A DNA stretch of 64,000 bases, from contig NZXG01000023.1 in the NCBI GenBank assembly GCA_002701845.1, positions 91,248 through 155,247 of the forward strand, read 5' to 3'. Positions 53,430 through 61,761 of this stretch are shown here, in pieces. How positions within the stretch are numbered: position 1 is the first letter of the stretch; every line of letters starts with the position of its first letter. This DNA comes from Pseudomonadales bacterium. GTDB taxonomy: Bacteria; Pseudomonadota; Gammaproteobacteria; Pseudomonadales; Ketobacteraceae. The position numbers and the translations under genes were made by a program. Under the pieces are notes generated by a model. That model ran no database searches. It was given only the letters and a program-made list of their open reading frames with translations, and had not been told where the DNA came from.

Positions 53430-54107
53430 TTAATCGCTCTGGTGCTGGGCCTTGGCCACCAGCTCCGCCAGCCCCTGGCGCAGACCCTGCCAACGCTGAT
53501 CCAGACCATCGCATTCCAATAGCCGTTGTTTCAGCGGGGCACTGAATGGCATCAACATGATCAAGTGATTCATCACCGTGGCCGGAGAGGACTCGGGCTC
53601 ACTCAGCGGGCGCATATTGTTAACCTCCAGCACCTGGGTCAGCAGTTCATTCATCTGTGACAGATCCACCGGATGGGGGTCGCCAAATTCGCTGAGGGGG
53701 CTGCACTCCGCCAGCCACAAACCACCCGGCGCCTGCCGAATGTGGTTTAGCGCCTGGCGCTGTTCCCCGGCGATGGTGATGGCCAGCAGACCATTGTCCC
53801 GCTGACCAAAATCCACGATCCGGGCCAGAGTGCCCACCGGATAAAACGGAAGGGGGGGCGCCGGGCTTCCGGGCGCCGTGTCAGCGGGCGCCGTGCTAGC
53901 GGGCGCCGGGCTATCTGAGTTTTGATCCCGGCGGATCACTTCCTGGCGCTCTGAGCCCGGTTTGAGCAGCGCCACCACAAAGCCGGATTGTTCACGCATG
54001 CAGTTGGCCACCATTTCCAGGTAGCGCTGTTCAAATATCTGCAGGGGCATTTGGCAGCCCGGCAGCAGCGGTACGTTGAGGGGGAAAACCGGTACAGGGG
54101 TGGACAT
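53430..54107 (-). CDS. LON substrate-binding-domain protein
   Basis: A 225-residue stand-alone protein with the Lon N-terminal (substrate-binding) fold: VFPLNVPLLPGCQMPLQIFEQRYLEMV at the start (split by Pro-Gly), VGTLARIVDFGQ and LLAITIAGEQRQAL. It has no protease or ATPase domain. A Pro/Ala/Thr/Ser-rich insert at about residues 65-83 is encoded by a 15-base tandem repeat (see 53856). GGAGG lies 6 bases before the ATG. Its function is unknown in bacteria; it may bind unfolded proteins. Confidence 0.88.
   Translation of the reverse strand: MSTPVPVFPLNVPLLPGCQMPLQIFEQRYLEMVANCMREQSGFVVALLKPGSERQEVIRRDQNSDSPAPASTAPADTAPGSPAPPLPFYPVGTLARIVDFGQRDNGLLAITIAGEQRQALNHIRQAPGGLWLAECSPLSEFGDPHPVDLSQMNELLTQVLEVNNMRPLSEPESSPATVMNHLIMLMPFSAPLKQRLLECDGLDQRWQGLRQGLAELVAKAQHQSD
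53856..53915. repeat. Four 15-base tandem repeats inside the LON-domain gene
   Basis: Four units with the core GGGCGCCG(G/T)G, in frame, encoding SPAP/STAP/DTAP/SPAP-like pentapeptides in a linker. The in-frame unit length suggests that copy number can vary without breaking the gene. Confidence 0.75.
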
Positions 54108-54187
54108 GGGTTCCTCCCGGGGATAAAGACTGAGTTATTGGGTATACCACGCCAGCGTACGGAATGCACCCGGGCCCGGGGTGCCAG

Positions 54188-55132
54188 TCAGCCTGAATCC
54201 CGCTCATCTGTCCCGGAGGTGGTGGCGGGCAGACGTTGTTGCAGCCACTGCTGACGTTGAAAGCGGGTTTGCGCCGGGAGCCTGCCCGCCGCATGGGTGG
54301 GCTGCGTCAGCATATGGCCGGTGGCGGCGTCGGCGCCACTGATCAGCGGCTCAATCAGTTCCGCCTCCGGCAGGTTGTGCCAGTAACGTTGGGGCATTTC
54401 CGCGCACATGGCTTTTACCTTCAGGCGCGCCGGATTGAAGATGTGCCGGTAATAGGTTCTCCAGAAGTCTTCCATCCGGTCGCTGTCCGGGGCCTGTTCC
54501 CGGTCGCAGCCGGCGCCGAAACGCAGCTGCCGGTGTTGCCAGTGCATGGACAAATACGGGGTCAGAATCGACCAGTCCATATTATGAAACCGGCCGGTGA
54601 AAAAATCCGCTGCCAGTGGCAGGCTGTAGTGCCGGGGTTCAAACCAGGCCACAAACAGAGTTTGCGGCGGCGAGTCGTCCCCCATTGCCGGTTTCAGCTC
54701 TAGCTTGCGAAAGCGCACAAAGGCTTTCATTTTGTGGATATCCCGGGACACCGCCTTGGCCCACTGTTGCACCCGCCGCACCAGTGGATCGGTGGGACAT
54801 TGCAGCAGATGCCGCTCGCCATGGGTGAGTCGCCACAGTAGCAGATACAGGGCCCCGAACCGCTGCGGGTCCTGATGGGCGGCGGCATGGGTGGCCAGGG
54901 CCAAAAACGCCCGCGGTACCCTGACGCCTGCCTTGACGCCCCCCGGATGCCGGGCGCCCGCAGGCAAATCAGCAGGCGCCAGCGTTTGTCCGCTGACGCT
55001 GAACAAACTGTCCCGATCCGGCGGCTGCCAGCTTACCGCCTCCGGCGGCACAGCGGAGTGCAGCAGGTGACGGGCCAGGGGCTGCCAGTCCGGGAAGGTG
55101 GCGGTGGGTGCCAGTTCTATCTGCCAGTGCAT
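54188..55132 (-). CDS. TIGR03915-type putative DNA repair protein (stand-alone)
   Basis: A 314-residue protein of the family found next to radical SAM DNA-repair genes (DUF4130 region). Visible family segments: QDPQRFGALYLLLWRLTHGE, VRRVQQWAKAVSRDIHKMKAFVRF, FVAWFEPRHYSLPLAADFF, RFHNMDWSILTPYLS and FWRTYYRHIFNPARLKVKAM. In many bacteria it is fused to a UdgX uracil-DNA glycosylase domain; here it ends at residue 314 without one. It lies one base after the radical SAM gene and shares the SOS box upstream of that gene. The chemistry is unknown. Confidence 0.88.
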   Translation of the reverse strand: MHWQIELAPTATFPDWQPLARHLLHSAVPPEAVSWQPPDRDSLFSVSGQTLAPADLPAGARHPGGVKAGVRVPRAFLALATHAAAHQDPQRFGALYLLLWRLTHGERHLLQCPTDPLVRRVQQWAKAVSRDIHKMKAFVRFRKLELKPAMGDDSPPQTLFVAWFEPRHYSLPLAADFFTGRFHNMDWSILTPYLSMHWQHRQLRFGAGCDREQAPDSDRMEDFWRTYYRHIFNPARLKVKAMCAEMPQRYWHNLPEAELIEPLISGADAATGHMLTQPTHAAGRLPAQTRFQRQQWLQQRLPATTSGTDERDSG

Positions 55133-55133
55133 T

Positions 55134-56414
55134 TCAGAACAGGCTCAATTGCGGGGTGGCCGGGGTTGCGGACAGTTGCCTGCGCAGTGCCGGTGTGTCC
55201 GGTTCCTGCAGTGGAGGCCGGTAATCGCGGGTAATGATAAACGGCTTTACTTTGGCCAGGGATACCCGCAGGGCCTTCAGGTCCGCAAGGCCCAGGCGAT
55301 GAAAGCGGCGGGCGCTGAGTATCCGCTGCACGTTACGTGGCCCCAGACCCGGTATCCGCAGCAGCTGCTGACGTTCGGCCCGGTTGATATCCAGCGGGAA
55401 CCGCTCCCGGTGGCGGAGGGCCCAGGCCAGTTTCGGATCAATGTCCAGGTCCAGCATGGTCTGTTCCCCGGGATCTACCAGCTCCTCCAGGCCAAAGCCA
55501 TAGAATCGCAGCAGCCAGTCCGCCTGGTACAGGCGGTGTTCCCGCAGCAGTGGCGGGGCCTGGGGCGGCAGTTCGGTGTGCGCGTCGGGAATGGGGCTGA
55601 AGGCGGAATAATAGACCCGTCGCATCCGATAACGTTGGTAGAGTTGATAACTGTTGTGCAGGATCAGGTGATCGCTGCTGTCGTCGGCGCCAATGATCAT
55701 CTGAGTGCTTTGGCCCGCCGGCGCAAAAGCCCGCGGCCGGCGCCGCACCCGCGCCGGCTTTGGCATGGCGGCTATTTGCGCCGGGCGGCCGCGGCAGGAG
55801 CCCTCGGTGCCGGCCTCGATCCCCTGCCACAGGTGACCCATGGCCCGCTCAATGCCCGCCCGGTCTTTCTCCGGCGCCAGGCGAGTCAGGCCTTCCCGGC
55901 TGGGCAGCTCCACATTGATACTGAGGCGATCGGCGTAATGGCCGGCGGCGTCCAGCAGTTGCGGGTCGGCGTCGGGTATGGTTTTCAAATGAATGTAACC
56001 CTGAAACTGATGTTGTTCCCGCAGCGTTCTGGCCACCAGCACCAGTTGTTCCATGGTGTAGTCGGGATCCCGGATGATGCCGGAACTCAGAAACAGCCCC
56101 TCGATATAGTTGCGCTGGTAAAAATTCAGGGTCAGGGCCACCACTTCCGCCACGCTGAACCGGGCCCGCGGCACATTACTGGAGTGGCGGTTAACGCAGT
56201 ACAGACAGTCGTACACACAGAAGTTGGTGAGCAGGATTTTCAGCAGGGAAATACAGCGACCGTCCGGGGCGTAGCTATGGCAGATACCCATGCCCTCGGT
56301 GGAGCCCATGCCGCCGCCGTGGCGGCTGTCCCGCTGCCGGGTACCGCTGGAAGCGCAGGAGGCGTCGTATTTGGCGGCATCCGCCAGAATGGCCAGTTTC
56401 TGAATCAGTTCCAT
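55134..56414 (-). CDS. TIGR03916-type putative DNA modification/repair radical SAM protein
   Basis: A 426-residue radical SAM enzyme. The cluster motif is NFCVYDCLYC (Cys66, Cys70, Cys73). After the SAM barrel, a helix-hairpin-helix DNA-binding segment is visible (LLRIPGLGPRNVQRILSARR). The last five residues are QLSLF, a textbook beta-clamp binding peptide, which suggests recruitment to the replication fork. A perfect LexA box lies 16 bases before the ATG. It forms an operon with the TIGR03915-type gene. The reaction is not established for this family. Confidence 0.92.
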   Translation of the reverse strand: MELIQKLAILADAAKYDASCASSGTRQRDSRHGGGMGSTEGMGICHSYAPDGRCISLLKILLTNFCVYDCLYCVNRHSSNVPRARFSVAEVVALTLNFYQRNYIEGLFLSSGIIRDPDYTMEQLVLVARTLREQHQFQGYIHLKTIPDADPQLLDAAGHYADRLSINVELPSREGLTRLAPEKDRAGIERAMGHLWQGIEAGTEGSCRGRPAQIAAMPKPARVRRRPRAFAPAGQSTQMIIGADDSSDHLILHNSYQLYQRYRMRRVYYSAFSPIPDAHTELPPQAPPLLREHRLYQADWLLRFYGFGLEELVDPGEQTMLDLDIDPKLAWALRHRERFPLDINRAERQQLLRIPGLGPRNVQRILSARRFHRLGLADLKALRVSLAKVKPFIITRDYRPPLQEPDTPALRRQLSATPATPQLSLF

Positions 56415-56429
56415 GCCGCAACCCTTAAG

Positions 56430-56445
56430 CTGTATATATTTACAG
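56430..56445 (-). promoter_or_regulatory. LexA (SOS) box of the DNA-repair operon
   Basis: Perfect CTGT-N8-ACAG with an A+T-rich core, 16 bases before the start of the radical SAM gene. It matches the gammaproteobacterial LexA consensus, so the two-gene operon should be induced by DNA damage. Confidence 0.8.
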
Positions 56446-56539
56446 TTTAAAGGTGCGTTTATAAAAGTAAAGCCGTGTCTACTATTAATGGATTATCGCT
56501 TAGTCAGGCATGTGCAGGGCAAAAAATGATCTATATTGA

Positions 56540-56555
56540 TGTGAGCTCCATCACA
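56540..56555. promoter_or_regulatory. CRP/Vfr-type binding site
   Basis: Perfect TGTGA-N6-TCACA upstream of the hybrid kinase gene, centred about 39 bases before its ATG. This is so close that it would overlap the promoter or leader, which may mean repression. The consensus is that of CRP; the binding protein is inferred. Confidence 0.6.
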
Positions 56556-56585
56556 TTCGGTGGGGTGTACTACATGGATTAGGTC

Positions 56586-59348
56586 ATGCAGGGAATATTG
56601 CGAGCAAAAACATGGTTGTGCCTACTGCTATGCCTGGTGGTAATGCCGGCGGCGCAGGCGCTGCCGCCGGTGTCTGGAGTGCCGGGCGTTACCCTGAGCG
56701 GGCAACGGCTGTCCTGCACGTTGCCGGATGCCAATCTGACACCGGAGCACACGATTCATAAAGCCGCCACTCTGGCCTGGGAACCGGTAGTGGCGCTGCC
56801 GCTGAATCTGGGGTTTACCCGGCAGGAATGCTGGCTCCAGGCGACCCTGCACAATCGCACCAGCAAACCGCTTCAGCTCATTGCCTCCAGCGGCTACGCC
56901 TTGCTGGAACAGGTGGATCTGGTGATCCAGGATCTGCCATCGGGTCAGGTGCTCAGTCACCAGCAAACCGGCACCGGTGTGGCTTACCGGGAGTGGCCGG
57001 TAAAGAGGCAGTCTCCCTCACTGAGGTTGAGTCTGCCTCCGGGGTCGGAACAGCTTCTCACCTGGCGTTTACGGTCTGCCTACAGTATCCAGTTCGCCAT
57101 GAGCCTGACCACCGAGGCGGCGTTTGTCGAGCAGCAGGAAAAACTGCTGGCATTGCACTGTCTGTTCTTTGGCGCCATGTTCATCATGGTGGTTTACCAC
57201 CTGTTTTTGTATGTGGCCACCCGGGAGCGGGTGTACCTGATGTATGCCCTGTGGGCGGCCAACATGACCCTGTTTCAGGTGATCTACTGGGGCTTCGACC
57301 AGCGGTTTCTGTGGCCCGAGAGTCAGGATCTGTCCCGGGTGGCCATGGCCCTGGTGATACCGGTGAATATTATTTTCGGACCCTGGTTCAGTCGTACTTT
57401 TTTGCGGCTGCGGGAATTTGCGCCCGGTGAAGACCAGGCGCTGAAAGTGGTGAGCCTGATCGGTCTGGTGATTCTGATCAGCTACTGGTGGGTGGACTAC
57501 TATCGCCTGCTGCCCATCGCCACGCTGGGAGTCATCCTGATGATCTTCTCCATAATGGCGGTGTGCATTCGCCGGGTGCGCGCGGGGGATAAACCGGCTC
57601 TGTTGTTTGGCCTCTCCTGGTTATGCCTGATTTTCGGCGCTACCTCCATGTGTTTGAGTAAGCTGGGCCTGCTGCCATTTCATCCTCTCACCGAGTACAC
57701 CGTGGAGCTGGGCACATTGCTGGAAGTGGTGTTGCTGTCACTGGCGCTGGCCCAACGCATTAACCAGTTGAAAGCGGAAAGCCAACGGGCGGAGGAGGAT
57801 AGCGCCCGGGCCCAGTTTGAAGCCACCAAGGCCCGTGAACTCACTCAGACCAAAAGCGAGTTCCTGGCGGCCATGAGCCATGAGATCCGCACTCCCATGA
57901 ACGGGGTGCTGGCGATGGCGGATCTGCTGCGGCACAGCAAGCTGCCCGGTGAGGCAGCCAGTTACGTGGATACCATCTATCAGTCCACCAACAGTCTGCT
58001 GGCCATCATCAACGATATTCTGGATTATTCCAGAATCGAATCCGGGCGCCTGGAACTGGATCCGGTGGCGGTGGATCCGGAAGCCTTGCTGGACCAGTGC
58101 TTAATGTTGTTCGCGGTGCAGAGCCGCCAGAAAAAGCTGCCTCTGATTGCGTCTGTGGCGCCAGAGGTGCCGGGGCAGGTGCGGCTGGATCCGGTGCGGG
58201 TCAAGCAGATCATCAACAATATTATCGGCAATGCGTTTAAGTTTACCGAACGCGGCAGTATTCAGGTGCGAATCAGCTGTGAAGCGGAATCCCCGGCCCG
58301 CTGCCGGCTGGTGATCTGCGTGGAGGACACCGGCATCGGCATGACCGCCGCGGAGCAAAACCGCTTGTTTCAGGCCTTCAGCCAGGCGGACCGTTCCATC
58401 GTGCGGCGCTACGGTGGCAGCGGCCTGGGATTGAGTATTTGCAAACAACTGGCCTCCCTGATGGGCGGTGAGATTGAAATGCAAAGCGTGGTGAATCAGG
58501 GTACCCGGGTGCGGATCAGTCTGCCGGCGGAAGTGCTGGAACCGGCGGCGGCGGTGCCGGAACTGAAGGGTAAATCCGCGCTCATCATTGAAGCGGAGCC
58601 CAGGTACGGGGCCAGTGTCCTGGAGCGGGTGCAACGCTGGGGCATGCAGGGGGTTCTGGAGCGGGAGATGCCGGTGGCGGAGTCGCTGCGGTCGGCCGCT
58701 GTTATTATTGTTTGCACTGACAGTGATGCCAGCGCTGAGCGGCTGCTGCAGCCGGATCTGCCCCCGGTGCTTACACTGAGCACCAGCGGAGTCCGGCCCC
58801 GGCGTCGCCCCGGTGACAGCGCAACTATCAGCATTCTGCCCCTGTCCCTGGGGGAGTTGCGACGCAGTCTGCTGCAGCAACTGGGGGCGGGTCCGGCCCA
58901 CGCCGCTCCCCGGGAACCCAAACTGGAAATCCGGCCCTGGCACGAATTGCACGTGCTGGTGGCGGAGGATAACCCGGTGAACCAATTGGTTATCAGCCGT
59001 CTGTTGAATAAACTCAACATTGAGCCGGTGGTGGTGGAGACCGGGCGCGACGTGCTGCACTACCTCACCACCAATCAGGGCCATGTGGATATCATTCTGA
59101 TGGATTGTAATATGCCGGTGATGAACGGTTACGAGGCCACCCAGCAAATCCGGGCCCAGGGATCCTTCAAGGTGGGCCGCATCATCGGGCTGAGCGCCAA
59201 CGCCGCGGAGGAGGAAATCAAACGGGCACTGGCCAGTGGCATGGACGACTATCTGAGCAAACCCATTACCCTGGTGCAATTGCAGACCGCCATTGAAAAA
59301 GCGCTGGGCCAGACACAGCCAGTGGTCGCCGGTTCCGGTATCGCCTGA
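56586..59348 (+). CDS. 7TM-DISM hybrid sensor histidine kinase
   Basis: A 920-residue membrane kinase. Signal peptide (WLCLLLCLVVMPAAQAL), a periplasmic DISMED2-type sensor domain to about residue 180, seven membrane helices (about 185-395), the phosphoacceptor region FLAAMSHEIRTPMNGVLAMA, the ATPase domain (INNIIGNAFKFTERGSI, EDTGIGM, GSGLGLSICKQL), a divergent pseudo-receiver, and a complete C-terminal REC domain (LVAEDNPVNQLVI; phosphoacceptor in ILMDCNMPVMNGY). No HPt domain, so a partner must relay the phosphate. The start has no strong ribosome site. The ligand is unknown; such sensors often bind carbohydrates or lipids. Confidence 0.93.
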   Translation: MQGILRAKTWLCLLLCLVVMPAAQALPPVSGVPGVTLSGQRLSCTLPDANLTPEHTIHKAATLAWEPVVALPLNLGFTRQECWLQATLHNRTSKPLQLIASSGYALLEQVDLVIQDLPSGQVLSHQQTGTGVAYREWPVKRQSPSLRLSLPPGSEQLLTWRLRSAYSIQFAMSLTTEAAFVEQQEKLLALHCLFFGAMFIMVVYHLFLYVATRERVYLMYALWAANMTLFQVIYWGFDQRFLWPESQDLSRVAMALVIPVNIIFGPWFSRTFLRLREFAPGEDQALKVVSLIGLVILISYWWVDYYRLLPIATLGVILMIFSIMAVCIRRVRAGDKPALLFGLSWLCLIFGATSMCLSKLGLLPFHPLTEYTVELGTLLEVVLLSLALAQRINQLKAESQRAEEDSARAQFEATKARELTQTKSEFLAAMSHEIRTPMNGVLAMADLLRHSKLPGEAASYVDTIYQSTNSLLAIINDILDYSRIESGRLELDPVAVDPEALLDQCLMLFAVQSRQKKLPLIASVAPEVPGQVRLDPVRVKQIINNIIGNAFKFTERGSIQVRISCEAESPARCRLVICVEDTGIGMTAAEQNRLFQAFSQADRSIVRRYGGSGLGLSICKQLASLMGGEIEMQSVVNQGTRVRISLPAEVLEPAAAVPELKGKSALIIEAEPRYGASVLERVQRWGMQGVLEREMPVAESLRSAAVIIVCTDSDASAERLLQPDLPPVLTLSTSGVRPRRRPGDSATISILPLSLGELRRSLLQQLGAGPAHAAPREPKLEIRPWHELHVLVAEDNPVNQLVISRLLNKLNIEPVVVETGRDVLHYLTTNQGHVDIILMDCNMPVMNGYEATQQIRAQGSFKVGRIIGLSANAAEEEIKRALASGMDDYLSKPITLVQLQTAIEKALGQTQPVVAGSGIA

Positions 59349-59364
59349 CCACCGGTTGTACCGA

Positions 59365-60687
59365 TCAGGTCGCGGTTCCCAGGGGCAGGTCCACCACCAC
59401 CTCCAGGCCGCCGGTGGGTCCATTGCGCAGTTGCAGACGACCTTGATAGCTGTCCACGATGTCCTGACAAATGGCCAGCCCCAGGCCGCTGCCGCTGGCA
59501 CCCTCGTCGAGTCGCTGACCCCGTTGCTTGAGGGCATCCAGTTGCTGGTGAGGGATGCCCGGGCCGTCGTCCCGGATCTCCAGATGATAGCCGGACGGAT
59601 CCACCGTTACCCGCAGCTCGATCTGGCGGGCACCATAACGGCAGGCGTTGTCCAGCAGGTTACCCAGCAATTCGATCATGTCGTCCCGATCCTGGGGCAG
59701 TATCAACGCCTCCGGATAATCCAGATTGATGGCACAATCCGGGTAGAGCCGCTGCAGGACCTCCGCCAACGGTGGCAGTTCCTGTTGTAGCCGGGTTTGC
59801 CGGCCCGGAGAGGAAGCCCCCACGATACGGGCCCGTTTCAGTTCCCGTTCCAGTTTGTGTTGCAGCTCATCGATCAGTTCTATCTGTTCCTCCGGGTTCA
59901 CCGGGTCCGGGGATTCCAGGTTCAGCCGCAGATTCTGCAACGGCCGTTTCAATTCATGGGCCAGATTGCCCAGGGCATGGCGGGAGCGGCTGACCCGTTG
60001 CGCCAGTTGCGCCAGCAAACGCTCGATTTCCGCCAGCAGCGGCGCCACCTCCGTGGGCATCTGCCGGTGCCAGGCGGGGGTTTCCTGGCCCAGACGCATC
60101 CTCTGCAACTGATCACGAATGGGTTCCAGGCGGGCGAACACATGGCGTAGCAGCCGTTGCTGCAGCCAGAGCAGAAACAACAACGACAGGGCCAGGGTGA
60201 ACAGCACCACACCGCGAAACCGGTTCAGACTGGCCATCACCGGGGTGATATCCTCCGCCACCCACACGGTCAGTGCCCGGTCTCTTAACTGGATGCCTTC
60301 CGCGTGCACCAGCCACTGCTGGTCGTTGGGGCCGGTGCGGGTCATCTGCCGGGCACTGCCCACCGTCACCGGTTCCAGGGGCGGCGAGTAATCCCACCAG
60401 GAACGGCTGCGCAGCATGCGGTCGGCGTCGAACACCGCATAATAATGTCCGGAAAAAACCCGGTCGTAAATCGTGGCCATGGCGCCGGCATCCAACGCCC
60501 AGCTGCCCTCACTGCGGTTCCACTGCAGGTGTGCGGCCAGGCTTTCAGCATCGTGCTGTAAGCGGGTATTGACGTATTGAATAACAATGGTTCGCACCGC
60601 ATAGTCACTGATCAGCAGCACGCCGCTCACCGCCACCACATAAATCAGGGCACTATAGCGTTTAATCTGGGTTTGCAGTGAAACCAT
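59365..60687 (-). CDS. Membrane sensor histidine kinase (QseC/PhoQ-like)
   Basis: A 440-residue kinase with two membrane helices (near 14-34 and 160-182) around a periplasmic domain of about 125 residues, a HAMP-like linker, phosphoacceptor RHALGNLAHELKRPLQNLRL, and the ATPase domain (LLGNLLDNACRYGARQIEL, RDDGPGIP, GSGLGLAICQDI). It is the third gene of a PepSY / response regulator / kinase operon with 1-base overlaps, and the preceding regulator is its partner. Signal unknown. Its position after a PepSY protein suggests that the PepSY protein may modulate it. Confidence 0.93.
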   Translation of the reverse strand: MVSLQTQIKRYSALIYVVAVSGVLLISDYAVRTIVIQYVNTRLQHDAESLAAHLQWNRSEGSWALDAGAMATIYDRVFSGHYYAVFDADRMLRSRSWWDYSPPLEPVTVGSARQMTRTGPNDQQWLVHAEGIQLRDRALTVWVAEDITPVMASLNRFRGVVLFTLALSLLFLLWLQQRLLRHVFARLEPIRDQLQRMRLGQETPAWHRQMPTEVAPLLAEIERLLAQLAQRVSRSRHALGNLAHELKRPLQNLRLNLESPDPVNPEEQIELIDELQHKLERELKRARIVGASSPGRQTRLQQELPPLAEVLQRLYPDCAINLDYPEALILPQDRDDMIELLGNLLDNACRYGARQIELRVTVDPSGYHLEIRDDGPGIPHQQLDALKQRGQRLDEGASGSGLGLAICQDIVDSYQGRLQLRNGPTGGLEVVVDLPLGTAT

Positions 60688-61349
60688 CAGGGTTGCCGCA
60701 GGCGATAGCCCTGCCTCCGCCGGGTCTCGATAAAATCCCTGCCGAAGTATTGCCGCAGGCGGTTGATATAGACCTCGATCACATTGCTGTCCCGCAAATC
60801 CTCCTCCTCATAGACATGTTCACTGAGCACGGTTTTGGAGTGTATCCCGGTGGGGTGGGACAGGAACCAGCGCAATAATCGAAACTCAATGGCGGTCAGA
60901 TCAATGGTGTCACCGCTGGCAGTGGTCGCCTGCTGGCTGTCCAGGTTCAGGGTAACGTCGTTCCATTGCAGCAGGTTCTGGCTCTGTCCCGCCTGCCGGC
61001 GCGCCAGGGCTTCCAGGCGCGCCAACAGCTCTTCGGTGTGAAACGGTTTGCCCAGGTAATCATCGGCCCCGGCTTTCAGGCCGTCCACCCGTTCGTGCCA
61101 GGCATCCCGCGCGGTGAGAATCAGCACCGGCGTCTGTCGTTGCCTGTGGCGCCACTGTCGCAGAATCTCCAGACCGTTTTTCTGCGGCAGGCCCAGGTCC
61201 AGAATGATCAGATCAAAATCCTCCTCCAGGCCCAGAAACTCACCGTCGATGCCATTGTCCGCCACCTCCACGGCATATCCCTGGCGCTGTAGAGAGGGCT
61301 TCAGTTTTGCCACCAGTCGGTGGTCATCCTCAACCAGTAGCAGTCGCAT
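60687..61349 (-). CDS. OmpR-family response regulator
   Basis: A 220-residue regulator. REC domain with LLLVEDDHRLVAKL, phosphoacceptor in LIILDLGLPQKNGLEI and KPFHTEEL; winged-helix domain with LTAIEFRLLRWFLSHPTG and SNVIEVYINRLRQYFGRDFIETRRRQGYRL (split by the loop). It overlaps the PepSY gene upstream and the kinase downstream by one base each, so the three are co-translated. The QseB/PmrA-like subgroup is suggested by length and motif order. Confidence 0.95.
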   Translation of the reverse strand: MRLLLVEDDHRLVAKLKPSLQRQGYAVEVADNGIDGEFLGLEEDFDLIILDLGLPQKNGLEILRQWRHRQRQTPVLILTARDAWHERVDGLKAGADDYLGKPFHTEELLARLEALARRQAGQSQNLLQWNDVTLNLDSQQATTASGDTIDLTAIEFRLLRWFLSHPTGIHSKTVLSEHVYEEEDLRDSNVIEVYINRLRQYFGRDFIETRRRQGYRLRQP

Positions 61350-61663
61350 CAGTAGTGGTCGCCGTCTTCGTAGTCATCTTTCAGCAGTTCACCGGTGCTG
61401 CCGTCGAAATAAAATTCGCGCTTGCGGCCCGCTTCCGTGATCACTTTGATCTCATACACGAAACGATTGCGCTCCTGTTCCAGCTCCACATCGATCACCC
61501 GCCCGCCGAGACGCTCCCGGTGCTGTTGCAAAATGGTTTCCAGAGGCAGGATCTGTTCGCTCTCCAGCCACTTCTGCAATTGTTCCGGGTGATAGTCATC
61601 GCTGGCGCTGGCGGTGTTGATCAGGGCCGTGGCCAGGACCATACCGGTTAGCAGATTTTTCAT
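61349..61663 (-). CDS. Small periplasmic PepSY-domain protein
   Basis: A 104-residue protein with a signal peptide (LTGMVLATALINTASAS) and one PepSY domain (LPLETILQQHRERLGGRVIDVELEQERNR, split, then YEIKVITEAGRKREFYFDGSTGELL), ending in an acidic Asp/Tyr-rich tail (DDYEDGDHY) that could bind metal. First gene of the two-component operon. PepSY proteins often inhibit or sense at the membrane; here it may adjust the kinase. Confidence 0.9.
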   Translation of the reverse strand: MKNLLTGMVLATALINTASASDDYHPEQLQKWLESEQILPLETILQQHRERLGGRVIDVELEQERNRFVYEIKVITEAGRKREFYFDGSTGELLKDDYEDGDHY

Positions 61664-61761
61664 CAGTTGGTTCTCCTTGGATGGGCAGGCGGCCGAAGCC
61701 GCCGCTTCAATAATACTGGTATTAACGTTGTTTTTCCCACCCGCCGGTGGCGGGCGCCGGA

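Noticed and set aside
55098..56450. 450-residue plus-strand frame opposite the radical SAM gene
   Set aside because: The radical SAM Cys motif, the helix-hairpin-helix and the LexA box support the minus strand only.
58101..59537. 478-residue minus-strand frame opposite the hybrid kinase
   Set aside because: Shadow of the ATPase and receiver domains; no family motifs of its own.
61740..61754. CCCGCC-GGT-GGCGGG hairpin as terminator of the cytochrome gene
   Set aside because: Read in the direction of that gene the stem is followed by A residues, not T, so it does not fit a Rho-independent terminator.
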